Positions 1-9,498 of a stretch of 64,000 bases of DNA are shown piece by piece. The translations under genes and the position numbers were made by a program. The notes under the pieces were generated by a model. It did not search any database and had not been told where the DNA came from. It worked only from the letters and a program-made list of their open reading frames with translations. The stretch's first letter is position 1; every line of letters starts with the position of its first letter. The stretch is from Rhodanobacter glycinis (GTDB taxonomy: Bacteria > Pseudomonadota > Gammaproteobacteria > Xanthomonadales > Rhodanobacteraceae): NCBI RefSeq assembly GCF_006438785.1, contig NZ_RCZB01000001.1, forward strand, positions 1,561,912 through 1,625,911. Reading direction: 5' to 3'.

Positions 1-106
1 AAGCCTCGGCCGAAGAGTGATCCAGCCTGGGGAACCGGCGACGCGATCCATGGCGGGTCGCGCCGCTTGCGTTACACTCGCGCGCCCACCCTGCCGTCAC
101 GCCTTC

Positions 107-580
107 ATGATCCTGCCGCGTTACCACATTGCCGCCTCCGCCATCCGCGGCGCCGGCAAGGGCCTGTTTCTCGATGAAACCGTTGCTGCGGGGCGCATCA
201 TCACGGCGCCCGATGGCATCGAGCAGACCTTCCGGCATGCCGACATCGCCGCTTCGACCGAGCTCAGCGCGCAGTTTCATGCCAGTGCGCGCTGGTTCGA
301 GGATCGCTACACGCTGTCGCCCGACTGGCCGGACGAGTGCTACATCAACCATAGTTTCACCCCAAACGGCCTGTGGCACCTGGGTTTCGTGTTTGCGCTG
401 GCCGAATTGCCCGCGGGCAGCGAGATCACCGTGGATTACCGCCACCTGCTGCCACCCGGCCAGGCCGAGGATTTTGTGGATTCGCTCACAGGTGAGACAA
501 TCACCGGATTGTCCTGGCATGAGAGCCTTGCCAGCAGCACCCGCGCGCTGGCCGGACTGCTGGACGCCGCCCACCGCTGA
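107..580 (+). CDS. SET domain-containing protein
   Basis: A 157-aa single-domain protein. It shows SET signatures: the N-terminal strand with GAGKGLF (residues 15-21), the NHSFTPN motif (81-87), which matches the NHS/CxxPN S-adenosylmethionine/substrate pocket, and the EITVDY strand (115-120) that supplies the catalytic-type tyrosine. SET folds methylate protein lysines; the bacterial substrate cannot be told from sequence. The frame stays open upstream to position 17, but those extra residues are low-complexity. The ATG at 107 starts exactly where SET homology begins (MILPRYHIAAS), so it is preferred. It ends 2 nt before the next gene, which suggests co-transcription with the GNAT. Confidence 0.8.
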   Translation: MILPRYHIAASAIRGAGKGLFLDETVAAGRIITAPDGIEQTFRHADIAASTELSAQFHASARWFEDRYTLSPDWPDECYINHSFTPNGLWHLGFVFALAELPAGSEITVDYRHLLPPGQAEDFVDSLTGETITGLSWHESLASSTRALAGLLDAAHR

Positions 581-585
581 CCGTG

Positions 586-1125
586 ATGTTTGATATCCCT
601 ACTCTTGAAACGGCGCGCCTGCGCCTTACCGCGCTGACCGAAAAGCACTTCAACGATTACGCCGCAATGCTGGCCGATCCGGACAGCACTCGCTGGATCG
701 GTGACGGCCAGCCGCTGGATCGTACCAATGCCTGGCGCTCGCTCGCGATGCTGCTTGGACACTGGCAGTTGCGCGGCTGCGGCATGTGGGCGCTGGAACT
801 GAAGTCCACGGGCGAGTTCATCGGCCGGGCCGGGCTGATGTACCCCGAGGGCTGGCCGGACCTGGAAATGGGCTGGATGCTGAAGCCAGGACACCGTCAT
901 CACGGCTATGCCACCGAAGCGGGCAACGCCGTGCTCGATTTCGCCTGGAGCCAGTTGCACGCGCCGCGTGTGATCAGCCTGGTGCGCATCGGCAACGAAG
1001 CCTCCGACCGGGTGGCCGAACGGCTCGGCGGCGAGCACATCGAAGACATGGATTTCTACGGCAGCAATAGTCACGTCTTCGCCTACTACCCGCCGCACCG
1101 CGAACACCGCCGCGCTTACGCATGA
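586..1125 (+). CDS. GNAT family N-acetyltransferase (RimJ/RimL-like)
   Basis: About 179 aa. It opens with the typical LETARLRLTALTEKHF strand-helix of the RimJ/RimL branch of GNAT enzymes. A later EMGWMLKPGHRHHGYATEAG segment holds the acetyl-CoA pyrophosphate loop (residues ~95-115). These enzymes move an acetyl group from acetyl-CoA to an amine, often a protein N-terminus or a small molecule; the target here is unknown. A GTG lies 3 nt upstream of the chosen ATG and could also serve. It follows the SET gene after a few bases, so the pair is probably one transcript. Confidence 0.85.
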   Translation: MFDIPTLETARLRLTALTEKHFNDYAAMLADPDSTRWIGDGQPLDRTNAWRSLAMLLGHWQLRGCGMWALELKSTGEFIGRAGLMYPEGWPDLEMGWMLKPGHRHHGYATEAGNAVLDFAWSQLHAPRVISLVRIGNEASDRVAERLGGEHIEDMDFYGSNSHVFAYYPPHREHRRAYA

Positions 1126-1172
1126 ATTCTTTCGCCTGAGTCGCCGGTCGTGCGCCAGCGACTACCAGGCAG

Positions 1173-2102
1173 TTACAAAGCTGACGGCAATCCGCCGCTG
1201 CGCTGCGACGATGGCAGGGAACGCGCCACTTCCGCCAGGGCAAATAGCCGGGCCACACGAACCCAGCCGAGCACCAGCACCATCAGTTGCGCCAGCAACA
1301 CTGCCAGTACCAGGCCACCCACGCCAACGGCCTGGGTGTGCACGCGGCCCACGCCCAGCGCGAGCGCCAGTGCATAACCAACCAGGCTGATCAACAGATA
1401 GCAAGACAACGTGCTGAACGGCCGGCGCAGCAACTGCATGAAACCGCGACCGAACGCCCGCGTGGCGGATCGCAGGCTGACGTCTGCAATGAATGCCGCC
1501 CGCCCCGATTCCACGATCGCCTGCGCCAGCACGAACAACAACAAGGACAGCCACATGGCCATGTGCGACGCACTGTTCACCTGCGACTCCAGCACCGCCT
1601 TGTGATCGATCCGGTCTACCGCCTTGAATGTCAGGCCAATCAGCACTGCCATCACCGCATAGGGCAGGATCGACCACAACATCAGACGGAACATGCGGCC
1701 GTATTCGACCACGCCACACTGGAGCAGGTGGCTGAAACCGAGCACGCGCCCGGCACGCCCAGCGCGCCCGCTGCCGATCATCATGCCGTTGAGAAACGGC
1801 GACAGCAGCAGGGTCAGCAACAGGCCCAGCATGGCCGCACCATGCAACCAGTCGGCACTGTCGCTCAGCGCCGACATGGTGTCGCCGAACATCAACGGGC
1901 TGAACTGTGTCGCCCACGCCTGCACGTGCACCGAATGATCGAGCAATCCACTCAGCGTGCGCCATAACGGCAGGCTGACCACGGCCGTCGGCAGCAGCAG
2001 GAGCAGAACCCAGAGCAGCAGCAGGCGCCATTGCATGGCTGCCAGGGGTGCACGCATGGCGGCGCCAAGATCAACCCGGCGCGAAGCATGTTTGTTCATC
2101 AT
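1173..2102 (-). CDS. Uncharacterised polytopic membrane protein
   Basis: About 309 aa with at least five strongly hydrophobic segments. These include a leucine-rich first helix (WRLLLLWVLLLLLPTAVV), MLGLLLTLLLSPFLNGMMIG, LWSILPYAVMAVLIGL, WLSLLLFVLAQAIVES and two C-terminal helices ending GGLVLAVLLAQLMVLVLGW. I do not recognise a named family or catalytic motif. Its start (tandem ATGs at 2102 and 2099) overlaps the TGA of the upstream metallopeptidase gene in a TGATG arrangement. The two are therefore translationally coupled and probably act together, for example as a membrane partner of the secreted peptidase. Confidence 0.7.
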   Translation of the reverse strand: MMNKHASRRVDLGAAMRAPLAAMQWRLLLLWVLLLLLPTAVVSLPLWRTLSGLLDHSVHVQAWATQFSPLMFGDTMSALSDSADWLHGAAMLGLLLTLLLSPFLNGMMIGSGRAGRAGRVLGFSHLLQCGVVEYGRMFRLMLWSILPYAVMAVLIGLTFKAVDRIDHKAVLESQVNSASHMAMWLSLLLFVLAQAIVESGRAAFIADVSLRSATRAFGRGFMQLLRRPFSTLSCYLLISLVGYALALALGVGRVHTQAVGVGGLVLAVLLAQLMVLVLGWVRVARLFALAEVARSLPSSQRSGGLPSAL

Positions 2103-4354
2103 CACAGCGACCCCACCAAGGCGTAGAAGGCCTGCAACAAGGAAGCGACATCCGCACTCCAGCGACGCGACGCAGTGCCGTCGGCCTTGGTAGTCAGACT
2201 GTCGTTGAGCTTGTTTGCATCCAGATAGATCTTCTGTTCCGGATCGAGCGCGGCCGAGACCACCTTGGCGGGCTTGGTGAAGACGAAACGGGCCCAGCGT
2301 CGATCGTCATTCCACTTCACGTCCTCGCTGCTGCCATCGGCAAACTTCACACGCAACAGCTGCGGCACCTGGGCGCCGTCGCGCGATACGGTCACCGTGC
2401 TGCTCCACGGAAATGGCCCACCGCCCGGTTTTGCATTCGAATGAACTTTGGCCCAATCCTCGCGCTGCTTGTCGATCTGCTTGTCAATCTCGCTGCTGTT
2501 GAACTCGGTGCGCTTGCCATCCTTCAGCACGCTGCCGGTCTGTGGCAACACTTCGACGGTGTCGATGCTGGCAACGCGGTCATCGATGCGTGCGGTGCCA
2601 TATACATACTGGTCGAAGACCTCGTTGACCGCCTTCGCATTACCGGAGACATCGATCAAGGTGGCGCGCAGATCGGCCGCGGACGGATGCCGGAAGCGCC
2701 AGCGTTTGTAGTACTCGCGGAAGGCGCGCTCGGTAACATCCTTGCCCAGACGCTCTTCCAGATCGTGCATTGCGGTGGCGGTGCGCGAATACACCGTACC
2801 GTAGCTGCTGCTGGAAAAACGATCCCATGCGTTCTCGCCGAGCGGATCAGCCGGCTGCTTCAGGCCCGAAGCCATGCGTTCCACCGAAAAGCCGGGGAAC
2901 GCTGGCGCAAAACCCAGACGGCGCAGCAACGGCGTGGTGAGATCGATGCTCTGCCCGCGCTCGCGCAGCATGCGCTGGTCCCAGTATTCGTTGAGGCCTT
3001 CATCGAGCATCGGCTCCTCGAACTCGTTCGAGGCGAGAATGCCGTAGAAATAGCCGTGACCGAACTCATGGATGGTGACGAAGTCGGAGGCGTACTGGTT
3101 GGGCGTGCCCGGCTCCACCTTGGTATAGCCCTCGGTGGTGTAGAACGTCGGGTACTCCATGCCGCCCGCCTCGTCGGCGTTGTACGGCGGCACCACCACG
3201 GTGAGCGTGCGGTACGGATACGCACCAAGCGTCTTCGAGAAGTAGTCCAGCGAATCGGTACTGGCCTTCAGCTGGGTCTGCGCGCTGCCGACATACTCGG
3301 GCGGATACAGCACCTTCAGCGCCACCTTCGGGCTGCCCGGCCCCTGCCAGCTTCCGTCCAGCGTCTTGTAGCCCTTGGCCGCGACCCAGGCGAAATCGTG
3401 CACATCGCCCTGCATGAAGTGATATGTGGTCTTGCCGTTTGCCGCCTGCGGCTGACCTTGCAACTGGCCTACCGCGCCCACGGTGTAATCGCTGGGCACG
3501 GTCAGGTTCACGTCGTACGAGCCGAAGTCGGCGTAGAACTCGCTGTTGAAATGGAACTCGTGCACGTTCCAGCGCGGTGCGATGGCACCGCGCTCGCCGG
3601 CCAGTTCCAGCACGCCGATCTTCGGAAACCATTGCCCGACCAGGTTGAAGTCGCCGAACCAGCCGGTGCGTTCGACCACACGTGGCAGCTGACTGAGAAA
3701 ATCGATATCCAGTGCCAGGGTCGCACCGGCCGCCACCGGCTCGGCCAGATCGATGCGCACCACGGTCTGGTCGGTGGTCGGCCCGCCATCGGGCTGCACG
3801 AAGCTCCACTTCAGCGCGGCATCACCTTGCCTGACCTGCTGCAGGTCGATCCAGCCCCATTCACCCTTCTTCAGCGCTGCCTCGCCACGCGAACGGCCAT
3901 GCGCGGTCAATACCTTGCGTTCGGTGAACCAGGTGCTGCCTTCGTTCTGGAATCCGTTGAGGTACAGATGGAAATAGACATGACTGACCGGGCGATCGCT
4001 GCGGTTGCGCCAGGTCATGTGCTCCCTGCCGGTCACCGCGTGTTTGGTGGCATCCAGCTCGGCATCGATCCGATAGCTCACCACGCGGTCGGACAAGGTC
4101 GCTTCGGTGCCGGTGCGCTCGCCGCCCCACGCATCGGCGGCACTGGGCGCCAGCGGAGCGGCGGCATCGGCGACGGCAAACGGAATGTCGGCGAGTACCG
4201 CCGTACCCGAATCGGTGGGCGCTGAAGTCGCACTGGCCGGCACGGACGCCGCCGCAGGTGCAACAGCCAGCTGCGCAGTCGCCATCCAGGGCCAGACCGC
4301 GACTGACAGCGTTACGGCACACAGATATCCCCACTTGCGTACAACTGGCCGCAT
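2102..4354 (-). CDS. M1 family metallopeptidase, exported
   Basis: 750 aa. It has an N-terminal hydrophobic signal (residues ~8-28, cleavage likely near ATAQLA) and an Ala/Pro/Ser-rich linker to ~75. The gluzincin catalytic core follows: a GGMEY motif (397-401, the GAMEN-type exopeptidase loop) and HEFGH (429-433) with the third zinc ligand Glu452, exactly the HExxH-x18-E spacing of family M1. M1 enzymes are zinc aminopeptidases; the exported form suggests periplasmic or surface peptide processing. The frame is open far upstream, but MRPVVRKW at 4354 carries the signal peptide and a GGGGGAG Shine-Dalgarno sequence. It is coupled to the downstream membrane protein. Confidence 0.92.
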   Translation of the reverse strand: MRPVVRKWGYLCAVTLSVAVWPWMATAQLAVAPAAASVPASATSAPTDSGTAVLADIPFAVADAAAPLAPSAADAWGGERTGTEATLSDRVVSYRIDAELDATKHAVTGREHMTWRNRSDRPVSHVYFHLYLNGFQNEGSTWFTERKVLTAHGRSRGEAALKKGEWGWIDLQQVRQGDAALKWSFVQPDGGPTTDQTVVRIDLAEPVAAGATLALDIDFLSQLPRVVERTGWFGDFNLVGQWFPKIGVLELAGERGAIAPRWNVHEFHFNSEFYADFGSYDVNLTVPSDYTVGAVGQLQGQPQAANGKTTYHFMQGDVHDFAWVAAKGYKTLDGSWQGPGSPKVALKVLYPPEYVGSAQTQLKASTDSLDYFSKTLGAYPYRTLTVVVPPYNADEAGGMEYPTFYTTEGYTKVEPGTPNQYASDFVTIHEFGHGYFYGILASNEFEEPMLDEGLNEYWDQRMLRERGQSIDLTTPLLRRLGFAPAFPGFSVERMASGLKQPADPLGENAWDRFSSSSYGTVYSRTATAMHDLEERLGKDVTERAFREYYKRWRFRHPSAADLRATLIDVSGNAKAVNEVFDQYVYGTARIDDRVASIDTVEVLPQTGSVLKDGKRTEFNSSEIDKQIDKQREDWAKVHSNAKPGGGPFPWSSTVTVSRDGAQVPQLLRVKFADGSSEDVKWNDDRRWARFVFTKPAKVVSAALDPEQKIYLDANKLNDSLTTKADGTASRRWSADVASLLQAFYALVGSL

Positions 4355-4627
4355 GTTTGCTGCTCCCCCGGGCAATCCGTACAGAGTGCACTCAACCAGT
4401 TCCGTGCGGCATAGGCCAGAGGTCATGCAGGCGCCAGCCGCCAGGGCGTCGCATGAGCCTTGCGCAAATCGCCGCGAGGGAACTGCGGCCGGTCGGGGTG
4501 GTCGGATGTGCGCAGTCGCAGGATATTCCGGCAGCACCTGTCTACCTGCACCGAAACGCCAACTAGAATCAACCCCGGAACAGCCGGCTACCGGGCCGGT
4601 GATCTTCACGCGCCACCTGGAGTCCCC
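4355..4627. other. Divergent intergenic region, peptidase / two-component system
   Basis: 273 nt with no convincing gene. It must hold the promoters of the minus-strand peptidase and of the plus-strand response regulator. A TAGAAT at 4564-4569 could be a -10 for the regulator, but I find no good -35 at 17 bp. An OmpR-type regulator would usually autoregulate here, yet I could not pick a clear direct repeat. Confidence 0.35.
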
Positions 4628-5317
4628 ATGCGCATCCTGCTTGCCGAGGACGATCCCTCCATCGCCGAGGGCATCTGCGCGTCGCTGCGACATGGCGGCC
4701 ATGCCGTGGACCATGTGGCCGCCGGCAATCTCGCCGATGCCGCGCTGCGCGACCATGCCTACGACTTGCTGGTGCTGGATCTCGGGCTGCCCGCGATCGA
4801 TGGCAGCGAGGTTTTGCGCCGACTGCGCAGCCGCGGCACCGGCATGCCGGTGCTGGTGGTGACGGCCCGCGATGGCTTGCCTGAACGCATTCGCGTGCTG
4901 GATCTTGGTGCCGACGACTATCTGGTCAAGCCCTTTGCACTGGCCGAATTCGAGGCGCGCGTGCGTGCGCTGCTGCGACGGGCCAGCAGCCGCGGCAAGC
5001 CGGAACTCGTGCTGGGTCGATTGCGCCTGGATCTGCCCGGCCACCGTGCCTGGATCGACCAGAATCCGCTCGAACTGACGGCGCGCGAGTTCGGCCTGCT
5101 GGAAGCGCTGGCGCTACGCGCCGACCGCATCACCAGTCGCACGCAGCTGGTCGAAGCGCTGTGCGACTGGGATCAGGAGCTGACCGACAACGGGCTGGAC
5201 ATCGCGATTCATCGCCTGCGGCGCAAGTTGCATGGCAGTGGCACGGGCGTGCGCACCATCCGCGGCCTCGGCTACCTGCTGGAAGAAATGGCGGAAGCCG
5301 GGAACGATCCAGCATGA
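4628..5317 (+). CDS. OmpR/PhoP-type response regulator
   Basis: 229 aa. The receiver domain has the acidic pair D8/D9, phospho-acceptor Asp51 (LVLDLGLP) and the conserved Lys in DDYLVKPF (~101). The C-terminal winged-helix domain (~125-220) has ELTAREFGLLEAL and the recognition/wing segment DIAIHRLRRKL...RTIRGLGYLL, typical of PhoP/QseB regulators. The frame extends upstream, but the receiver begins exactly at MRILLAEDD. Its stop overlaps the start of the histidine kinase gene (ATGA), and the exporter genes follow, so this pair probably senses the exporter's substrate and controls it. Confidence 0.93.
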   Translation: MRILLAEDDPSIAEGICASLRHGGHAVDHVAAGNLADAALRDHAYDLLVLDLGLPAIDGSEVLRRLRSRGTGMPVLVVTARDGLPERIRVLDLGADDYLVKPFALAEFEARVRALLRRASSRGKPELVLGRLRLDLPGHRAWIDQNPLELTAREFGLLEALALRADRITSRTQLVEALCDWDQELTDNGLDIAIHRLRRKLHGSGTGVRTIRGLGYLLEEMAEAGNDPA

Positions 5318-6729
5318 CCGCTCCCCGCCCCCCGCGCCGGCGCCCCAGCCTGCGTCGTCGCCTGCTGGTGTTCCTGCTGATCCCGGTGATCGCACTGCTG
5401 ATGCTCGATGCCGTACTTTCCTATGGCGTGGCGTTGACCTATGCCAATCGCGTACACGATCGCGATCTCAGCGACGATGCGGTGGCGTTGGCGAAGATGC
5501 TCGGCAACGATCAGCTTGGCAGCCAGCTGACCCCGCAGGCACGTTTCCTGCTCGAATACGATCCGGACGGCCGCAGTTACTTCAGCGTAAGCAGCAGCAG
5601 ACACGGTCTGCTGGCCGGCAATGGACAGCTGCCGCAACTGGCACATGCCCCGGTGCTCGGCGCCGCGCCCACGCTGTACAACACCTTGTTCGACAAGCGC
5701 ACCTTGCGTGCAGCGACGGTCCGCACCATGGCGCGACACGACCCTGGTGACAGTCTGATCGTCACCGTCGCCGAAACCCTGCACGATCGACACGAACAGG
5801 CACGCGAGATCCTGCTGCTGGCGGTCGTCATGCAGACCTTTCTGATCGTCTGCATTTTGGCGCTGGTCTGGTTCGGAGTCGCCCGCGGCTTGCGCGTGCT
5901 TGATCCGCTGACGTCCCGCCTGGCTGCCCGCTCGCACGAACTTACCCCGATCGACGGTGCCGATGTGCCACAGGAAATCCAGCCGCTGACCAGCACCATC
6001 GATGCGCTGTTCAGTCGCCTGCGCAGCATGCTGGCACTGCACGATCGCTTCATCGCCGATGCTGCGCACCAGCTGCGTACCCCGTTGACCGGTTTGAGCC
6101 TGCATGTCGAGCGCGCCCTCGCCGATCCGCGACCGGAAACCGTGGCCGATGCGCTCGCCCACATCCAGCGGCTGACCCAGCGCGCGGCGCGCACCTCATC
6201 ACAATTGCTGGCGCTGACCCGCGCGCAGGCTGCGCCGCTGGAAACGGAGGGGCCGCAGCTGGTCGATCTGGGCCAGCTGATTCCCGAAGCCGTAGCGCAG
6301 CGTATCCACGAGGCGATCCGCGCCGGGGTCGACCTAGGCTACGAGGGCAGCACGCAGCCGCTGCACATCCTGGGCGAGGCCGCCAGCGTGCAGGACATGC
6401 TGGACAACCTGATCGACAATGCCGTGCGCTACGCCGGTCGTGGCAGCGTCATCACGGTTCACCTGCAGGCGCGTGCTGATGGCGGTGCCAATCTCAGCGT
6501 CGAGGACAACGGGCCTGGCGTACCGCCCGAACTGATGTCGCGATTGAGCGAACGTTTCTTTCGTGTCGCCGGCAGCAACGAAGCAGGCAGCGGACTGGGG
6601 CTCGCGATCGTCCAGAGCATCGCCAAACGCCATCGCGCCGAAGTGGTCTATCAGGCCGGCAGGGAGCGTGGCCTGCGCGTGGAAGTGCGCTTTCCGCCAA
6701 CGGCGCCGTCGGCCGCCCGCACAACATGA
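5314..6729 (+). CDS. Sensor histidine kinase (QseC/PhoQ type)
   Basis: 471 aa. Membrane helix 1 (~17-40) and helix 2 (~170-192) flank a ~130-residue periplasmic sensor. A HAMP-like linker follows, then the dimerisation/phosphotransfer helix with AAHQLRTPLTG (His252). The ATPase domain has DNLIDNAVRYA (N box), VEDNGPGVP (G1) and GSGLGLAIVQSI (G2). All catalytic boxes are intact. It phosphorylates the regulator encoded just upstream, with which it shares an ATGA overlap. The periplasmic domain has no motif I can name. Confidence 0.93.
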   Translation: MTAPRPPRRRPSLRRRLLVFLLIPVIALLMLDAVLSYGVALTYANRVHDRDLSDDAVALAKMLGNDQLGSQLTPQARFLLEYDPDGRSYFSVSSSRHGLLAGNGQLPQLAHAPVLGAAPTLYNTLFDKRTLRAATVRTMARHDPGDSLIVTVAETLHDRHEQAREILLLAVVMQTFLIVCILALVWFGVARGLRVLDPLTSRLAARSHELTPIDGADVPQEIQPLTSTIDALFSRLRSMLALHDRFIADAAHQLRTPLTGLSLHVERALADPRPETVADALAHIQRLTQRAARTSSQLLALTRAQAAPLETEGPQLVDLGQLIPEAVAQRIHEAIRAGVDLGYEGSTQPLHILGEAASVQDMLDNLIDNAVRYAGRGSVITVHLQARADGGANLSVEDNGPGVPPELMSRLSERFFRVAGSNEAGSGLGLAIVQSIAKRHRAEVVYQAGRERGLRVEVRFPPTAPSAARTT

Positions 6730-6890
6730 AGGTAACCCGCGCCTGCGCCACCTCAAAGTACAATTGGCTCGACTTGGCCGGCCCGCGGCGGCGCCGTCAG
6801 GATAAAGAAAGACTCCGTGACGACAATGACGCGCCAGAGTCCTCACAGACTACCCATGGGTGTAACAGCACCCGATCGTTGCCATGGAAA
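6730..6890 (+). promoter_or_regulatory. Intergenic gap with possible internal promoter
   Basis: 161 nt separate the kinase stop from the outer-membrane factor start, while all other junctions in this set overlap or nearly touch. A TACAAT at 6759-6764 could be the -10 of a separate exporter promoter; the -35 is not convincing. This is the likely place for binding by the upstream response regulator. Prediction only. Confidence 0.3.
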
Positions 6891-8363
6891 ATGCATACCG
6901 TGCCACTTCGATTGAACCAGGCAACTCACGGCAGCAATTTGCGCTGGTGCCTGTTGGGCGTACTGCTCGCCGGTCTGGCCGGTTGTGCCGCACCACTGCC
7001 CAAACTGGTGCCGCCCCTACCGCTGCAGTGGCAGCATGCAATGGCTTCGGCTTCGGCCAAGCCGACGGATCCACACGGCTGGTGGCATGCCTTTGCCGAT
7101 CCCGAACTCGATGCGCTGGTCGATCGCGCACTGGACAGCAATCTTGATGTTGCACAAGCGGTCGAACGACTGCGTGCTTCTCGAATTCTGCATGCCCATG
7201 CCCAGGCGCGTTACCTGCCGGCGCTGAGCGCGCGCACCAATGACGCGATCGATCCGGACGCCAGCGCATCGTTCTTTGTCGCCGGTTTCGACGCCACCTG
7301 GGAGCTGGGACTGTTCGGCCGTGCTGAAGGCACCCGGCGCGAGGCGCAAGGCAGCCTGGACGCCAGTGTCGCCGACCTGCGTGCCGCGCAAGTCAGCCTG
7401 GTTGCCGAGGTCGTGCGCGAATGGATCACCCTGCGTGCCGCACAACAGCAAGAAGAGCTGCTGCTGCAGGTCAGCCACGCCCGCCAGCACCAATGGCAGT
7501 TGCTGCAAGTGCGGCAACGGCTCCAGTTGACCGCGCCCGGCACGGTGGATCAGGCGCAGGCAGCTTTCGCGCAGTCGCAGGCCGCGCTGGCCTCGCCGCG
7601 ACAGGCGATTAACGCCAGCGCGCAACGACTGGCCGTTCTGCTTGGTCAAAACCATCCCGATCCGCTGTGGCTGCAGCCCGGCACGCCACCGGAGCTGGGC
7701 GCATGGCGGCTCGATGGCGCCCCTGCCGATCTGTTGCGTACGCGCCCGGAAATTGCGCGCGCAGAGGCGGATGTGTTGCGCACGGCCGGCGAACTGGCGC
7801 TCACTCATGCCGACATGTTTCCCAGCATCGGGCTTGGCGCTTCGATGATCTGGGCCACCGACATCAACAACAACCACAAGTTCTCCAACACTCCCAATGG
7901 CATTGCATCGGTGGGCCCGGCCATCAACATCCCGCTGTTCGACTGGGGCATGCGCTTGGCGGCCACCCATGCGAAGGGTCACGAACTGAAAGCCAGCGTA
8001 CTGGCTTACCGGCAAGCGGTGCTGCAGGGCGTGGCGGAGGTGGAAACCGCGCTTGGCAGCCTGCAGCAGCAGCAACAGCGCGAACAGGACGACACGCGGG
8101 CCTGGCAGGCGTTGCAACGTGTGGATCAATCCGTGCAGGCCCGCGTCCGCCTGCGGCTGGGCAGCCCGCTCGATCGTGCCGAAAGCCAGATCGCCGTCAC
8201 CCAGGCCGCGATTGAATTGGCCGATGCACGCGCCGGGCACAGCCTGGCTTACGTGGCATTGTTCAAAGCCCTGGGTGGGGCGCCGCTGCCATCCACCGCG
8301 GCAGAGGAAACGGCACCGGCTGCATCCGCCGAACCGGCCGCCGCCCATGAGGCGCGGCGCTGA
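6891..8363 (+). CDS. Outer-membrane factor lipoprotein (TolC/NodT-like)
   Basis: 490 aa. A signal peptide ends in lipobox LAGC with Cys32 as the predicted acylated residue. Two repeated alpha-helical coiled-coil halves follow, as in OEP/NodT family channels: DPELDALVDRALDSN ~80-95, LRTRPEIARAEADVLR mid-protein and PLFDWGMRLAATHA in the second half. It should form the trimeric outer-membrane exit duct for the adjacent permease, ATPase and adaptor. The start at 6891 places the signal sequence correctly; upstream in-frame residues are charged and unlikely. The last bases overlap the permease start (TGATG). The Ala/Glu/Pro-rich C-terminal tail is low-complexity. Confidence 0.9.
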   Translation: MHTVPLRLNQATHGSNLRWCLLGVLLAGLAGCAAPLPKLVPPLPLQWQHAMASASAKPTDPHGWWHAFADPELDALVDRALDSNLDVAQAVERLRASRILHAHAQARYLPALSARTNDAIDPDASASFFVAGFDATWELGLFGRAEGTRREAQGSLDASVADLRAAQVSLVAEVVREWITLRAAQQQEELLLQVSHARQHQWQLLQVRQRLQLTAPGTVDQAQAAFAQSQAALASPRQAINASAQRLAVLLGQNHPDPLWLQPGTPPELGAWRLDGAPADLLRTRPEIARAEADVLRTAGELALTHADMFPSIGLGASMIWATDINNNHKFSNTPNGIASVGPAINIPLFDWGMRLAATHAKGHELKASVLAYRQAVLQGVAEVETALGSLQQQQQREQDDTRAWQALQRVDQSVQARVRLRLGSPLDRAESQIAVTQAAIELADARAGHSLAYVALFKALGGAPLPSTAAEETAPAASAEPAAAHEARR

Positions 8364-9493
8364 TGGTCGCCCTTGCACGCAAGACGCTGATCTACGAATG
8401 GCGACGCTTTCTGCCGGCGATGCTCGCGGTGGGTTTCGCCGGCCTGTTGCAGCTGCTGCAGATCGCGTTGGTGCTGGGCATCTTCGGCAGCACCAGCCTC
8501 TACATCACCGGCTCGTCGGCCGACATCTGGGTGGGCTATCCCGGTACCCAGAGCGTGGGTCAGGGCCGCGCGATCGACGCCGACGTGGAATCGCGCATCC
8601 TGATGGACCCGGCGGTACAGCGGGTCGAACCCTACTTGTGGGTCGATGGCGACTGGCGCGGGCCGGGCGAAACCGGCGGCGTTTCGGTGTTCGTGTCCGG
8701 TATCGATCCGTCCGCCGATGGCCTGATGTTTTCCAAGGCGTTGTCGCCACAGTTGCGCGCACGACTGGCCGAGCCGGATGCGATCGTGGTCGATCGCTCC
8801 GCGCTGGAAGAACTCGGCGTCAGCCTGGGCCATAGCGCCACCATCAACGGTCAACAGGTGCACGTGGTGGGTATCAGCAGCGGATTGCGGGCATTGGGTG
8901 GGATCAACGTACTGTGTTCGCTGGATACCGCCCGCCGACTCGACAACGACCCGGTCGACGACGGCCCGACCTATCTGGTGGCCAAGCTGCGCGACCCACG
9001 TCAGGCCGATGCAGTTGCACTGCGCCTACGCGGCGACCAGGCGTTTGGCCCTTACACCACATGGAGTGCCGACGATTTCGCGCGTCGCTCCGTGCTCTAT
9101 TGGCTGTTCGATACCGGCGCCGGTGCCGGCGTGCTGTTCCTGGCCGGCATCGTGTTTCTGGTCGGCGCAGCGATCACCAGCCAGACCCTGATCGCCGCCG
9201 TCAACGGCTCGGTGCGCGAATACGCCACGCTCAACGCGTTGGGCGTAGGCGTGGCCGCCTTGCGCCGGGTGGTGCTGGAGCAGGCTTTCTGGGTCGGCGC
9301 CCTGGGGTTGCTCGGTGCCAGCGTGCTCGGCATCCTGCTGCTGTTGCTGGCGCGCAGCCAGGACGTACCGGTGGTGTTGAACGTGCCGGCCGCACTGGCC
9401 TGCATCGTGCTGGTGATGGGTCTTGCCGCCGTCTCCGGCCTGGCCGCGATGCGCAGCCTGCGCCGCGCCGATCCCGCCACCTTGTTGAGATAG
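8363..9493 (+). CDS. ABC transporter permease, MacB/DevC (FtsX) type
   Basis: 376 aa with the four-helix FtsX/MacB topology. One helix lies near the N-terminus (~18-42), then a ~200-residue periplasmic domain, then three helices (~252-275, ~300-330, ~337-362). The short N-terminal cytoplasmic part without an ATPase domain is like DevC or LolC rather than full-length MacB. Such permeases use cytoplasmic ATP to drive export of substrate from the periplasm or outer leaflet through an adaptor and a TolC-like duct. It overlaps the outer-membrane factor gene and lies 5 nt before the ATPase gene. Confidence 0.88.
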   Translation: MVALARKTLIYEWRRFLPAMLAVGFAGLLQLLQIALVLGIFGSTSLYITGSSADIWVGYPGTQSVGQGRAIDADVESRILMDPAVQRVEPYLWVDGDWRGPGETGGVSVFVSGIDPSADGLMFSKALSPQLRARLAEPDAIVVDRSALEELGVSLGHSATINGQQVHVVGISSGLRALGGINVLCSLDTARRLDNDPVDDGPTYLVAKLRDPRQADAVALRLRGDQAFGPYTTWSADDFARRSVLYWLFDTGAGAGVLFLAGIVFLVGAAITSQTLIAAVNGSVREYATLNALGVGVAALRRVVLEQAFWVGALGLLGASVLGILLLLLARSQDVPVVLNVPAALACIVLVMGLAAVSGLAAMRSLRRADPATLLR

Positions 9494-9498
9494 TTGCC

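Noticed and set aside
2048..4225. Long plus-strand open frame (725 codons) opposite the metallopeptidase
   Set aside because: It is the mirror of a high-GC gene. It has no domain, while the minus strand encodes a full M1 peptidase with all catalytic residues.
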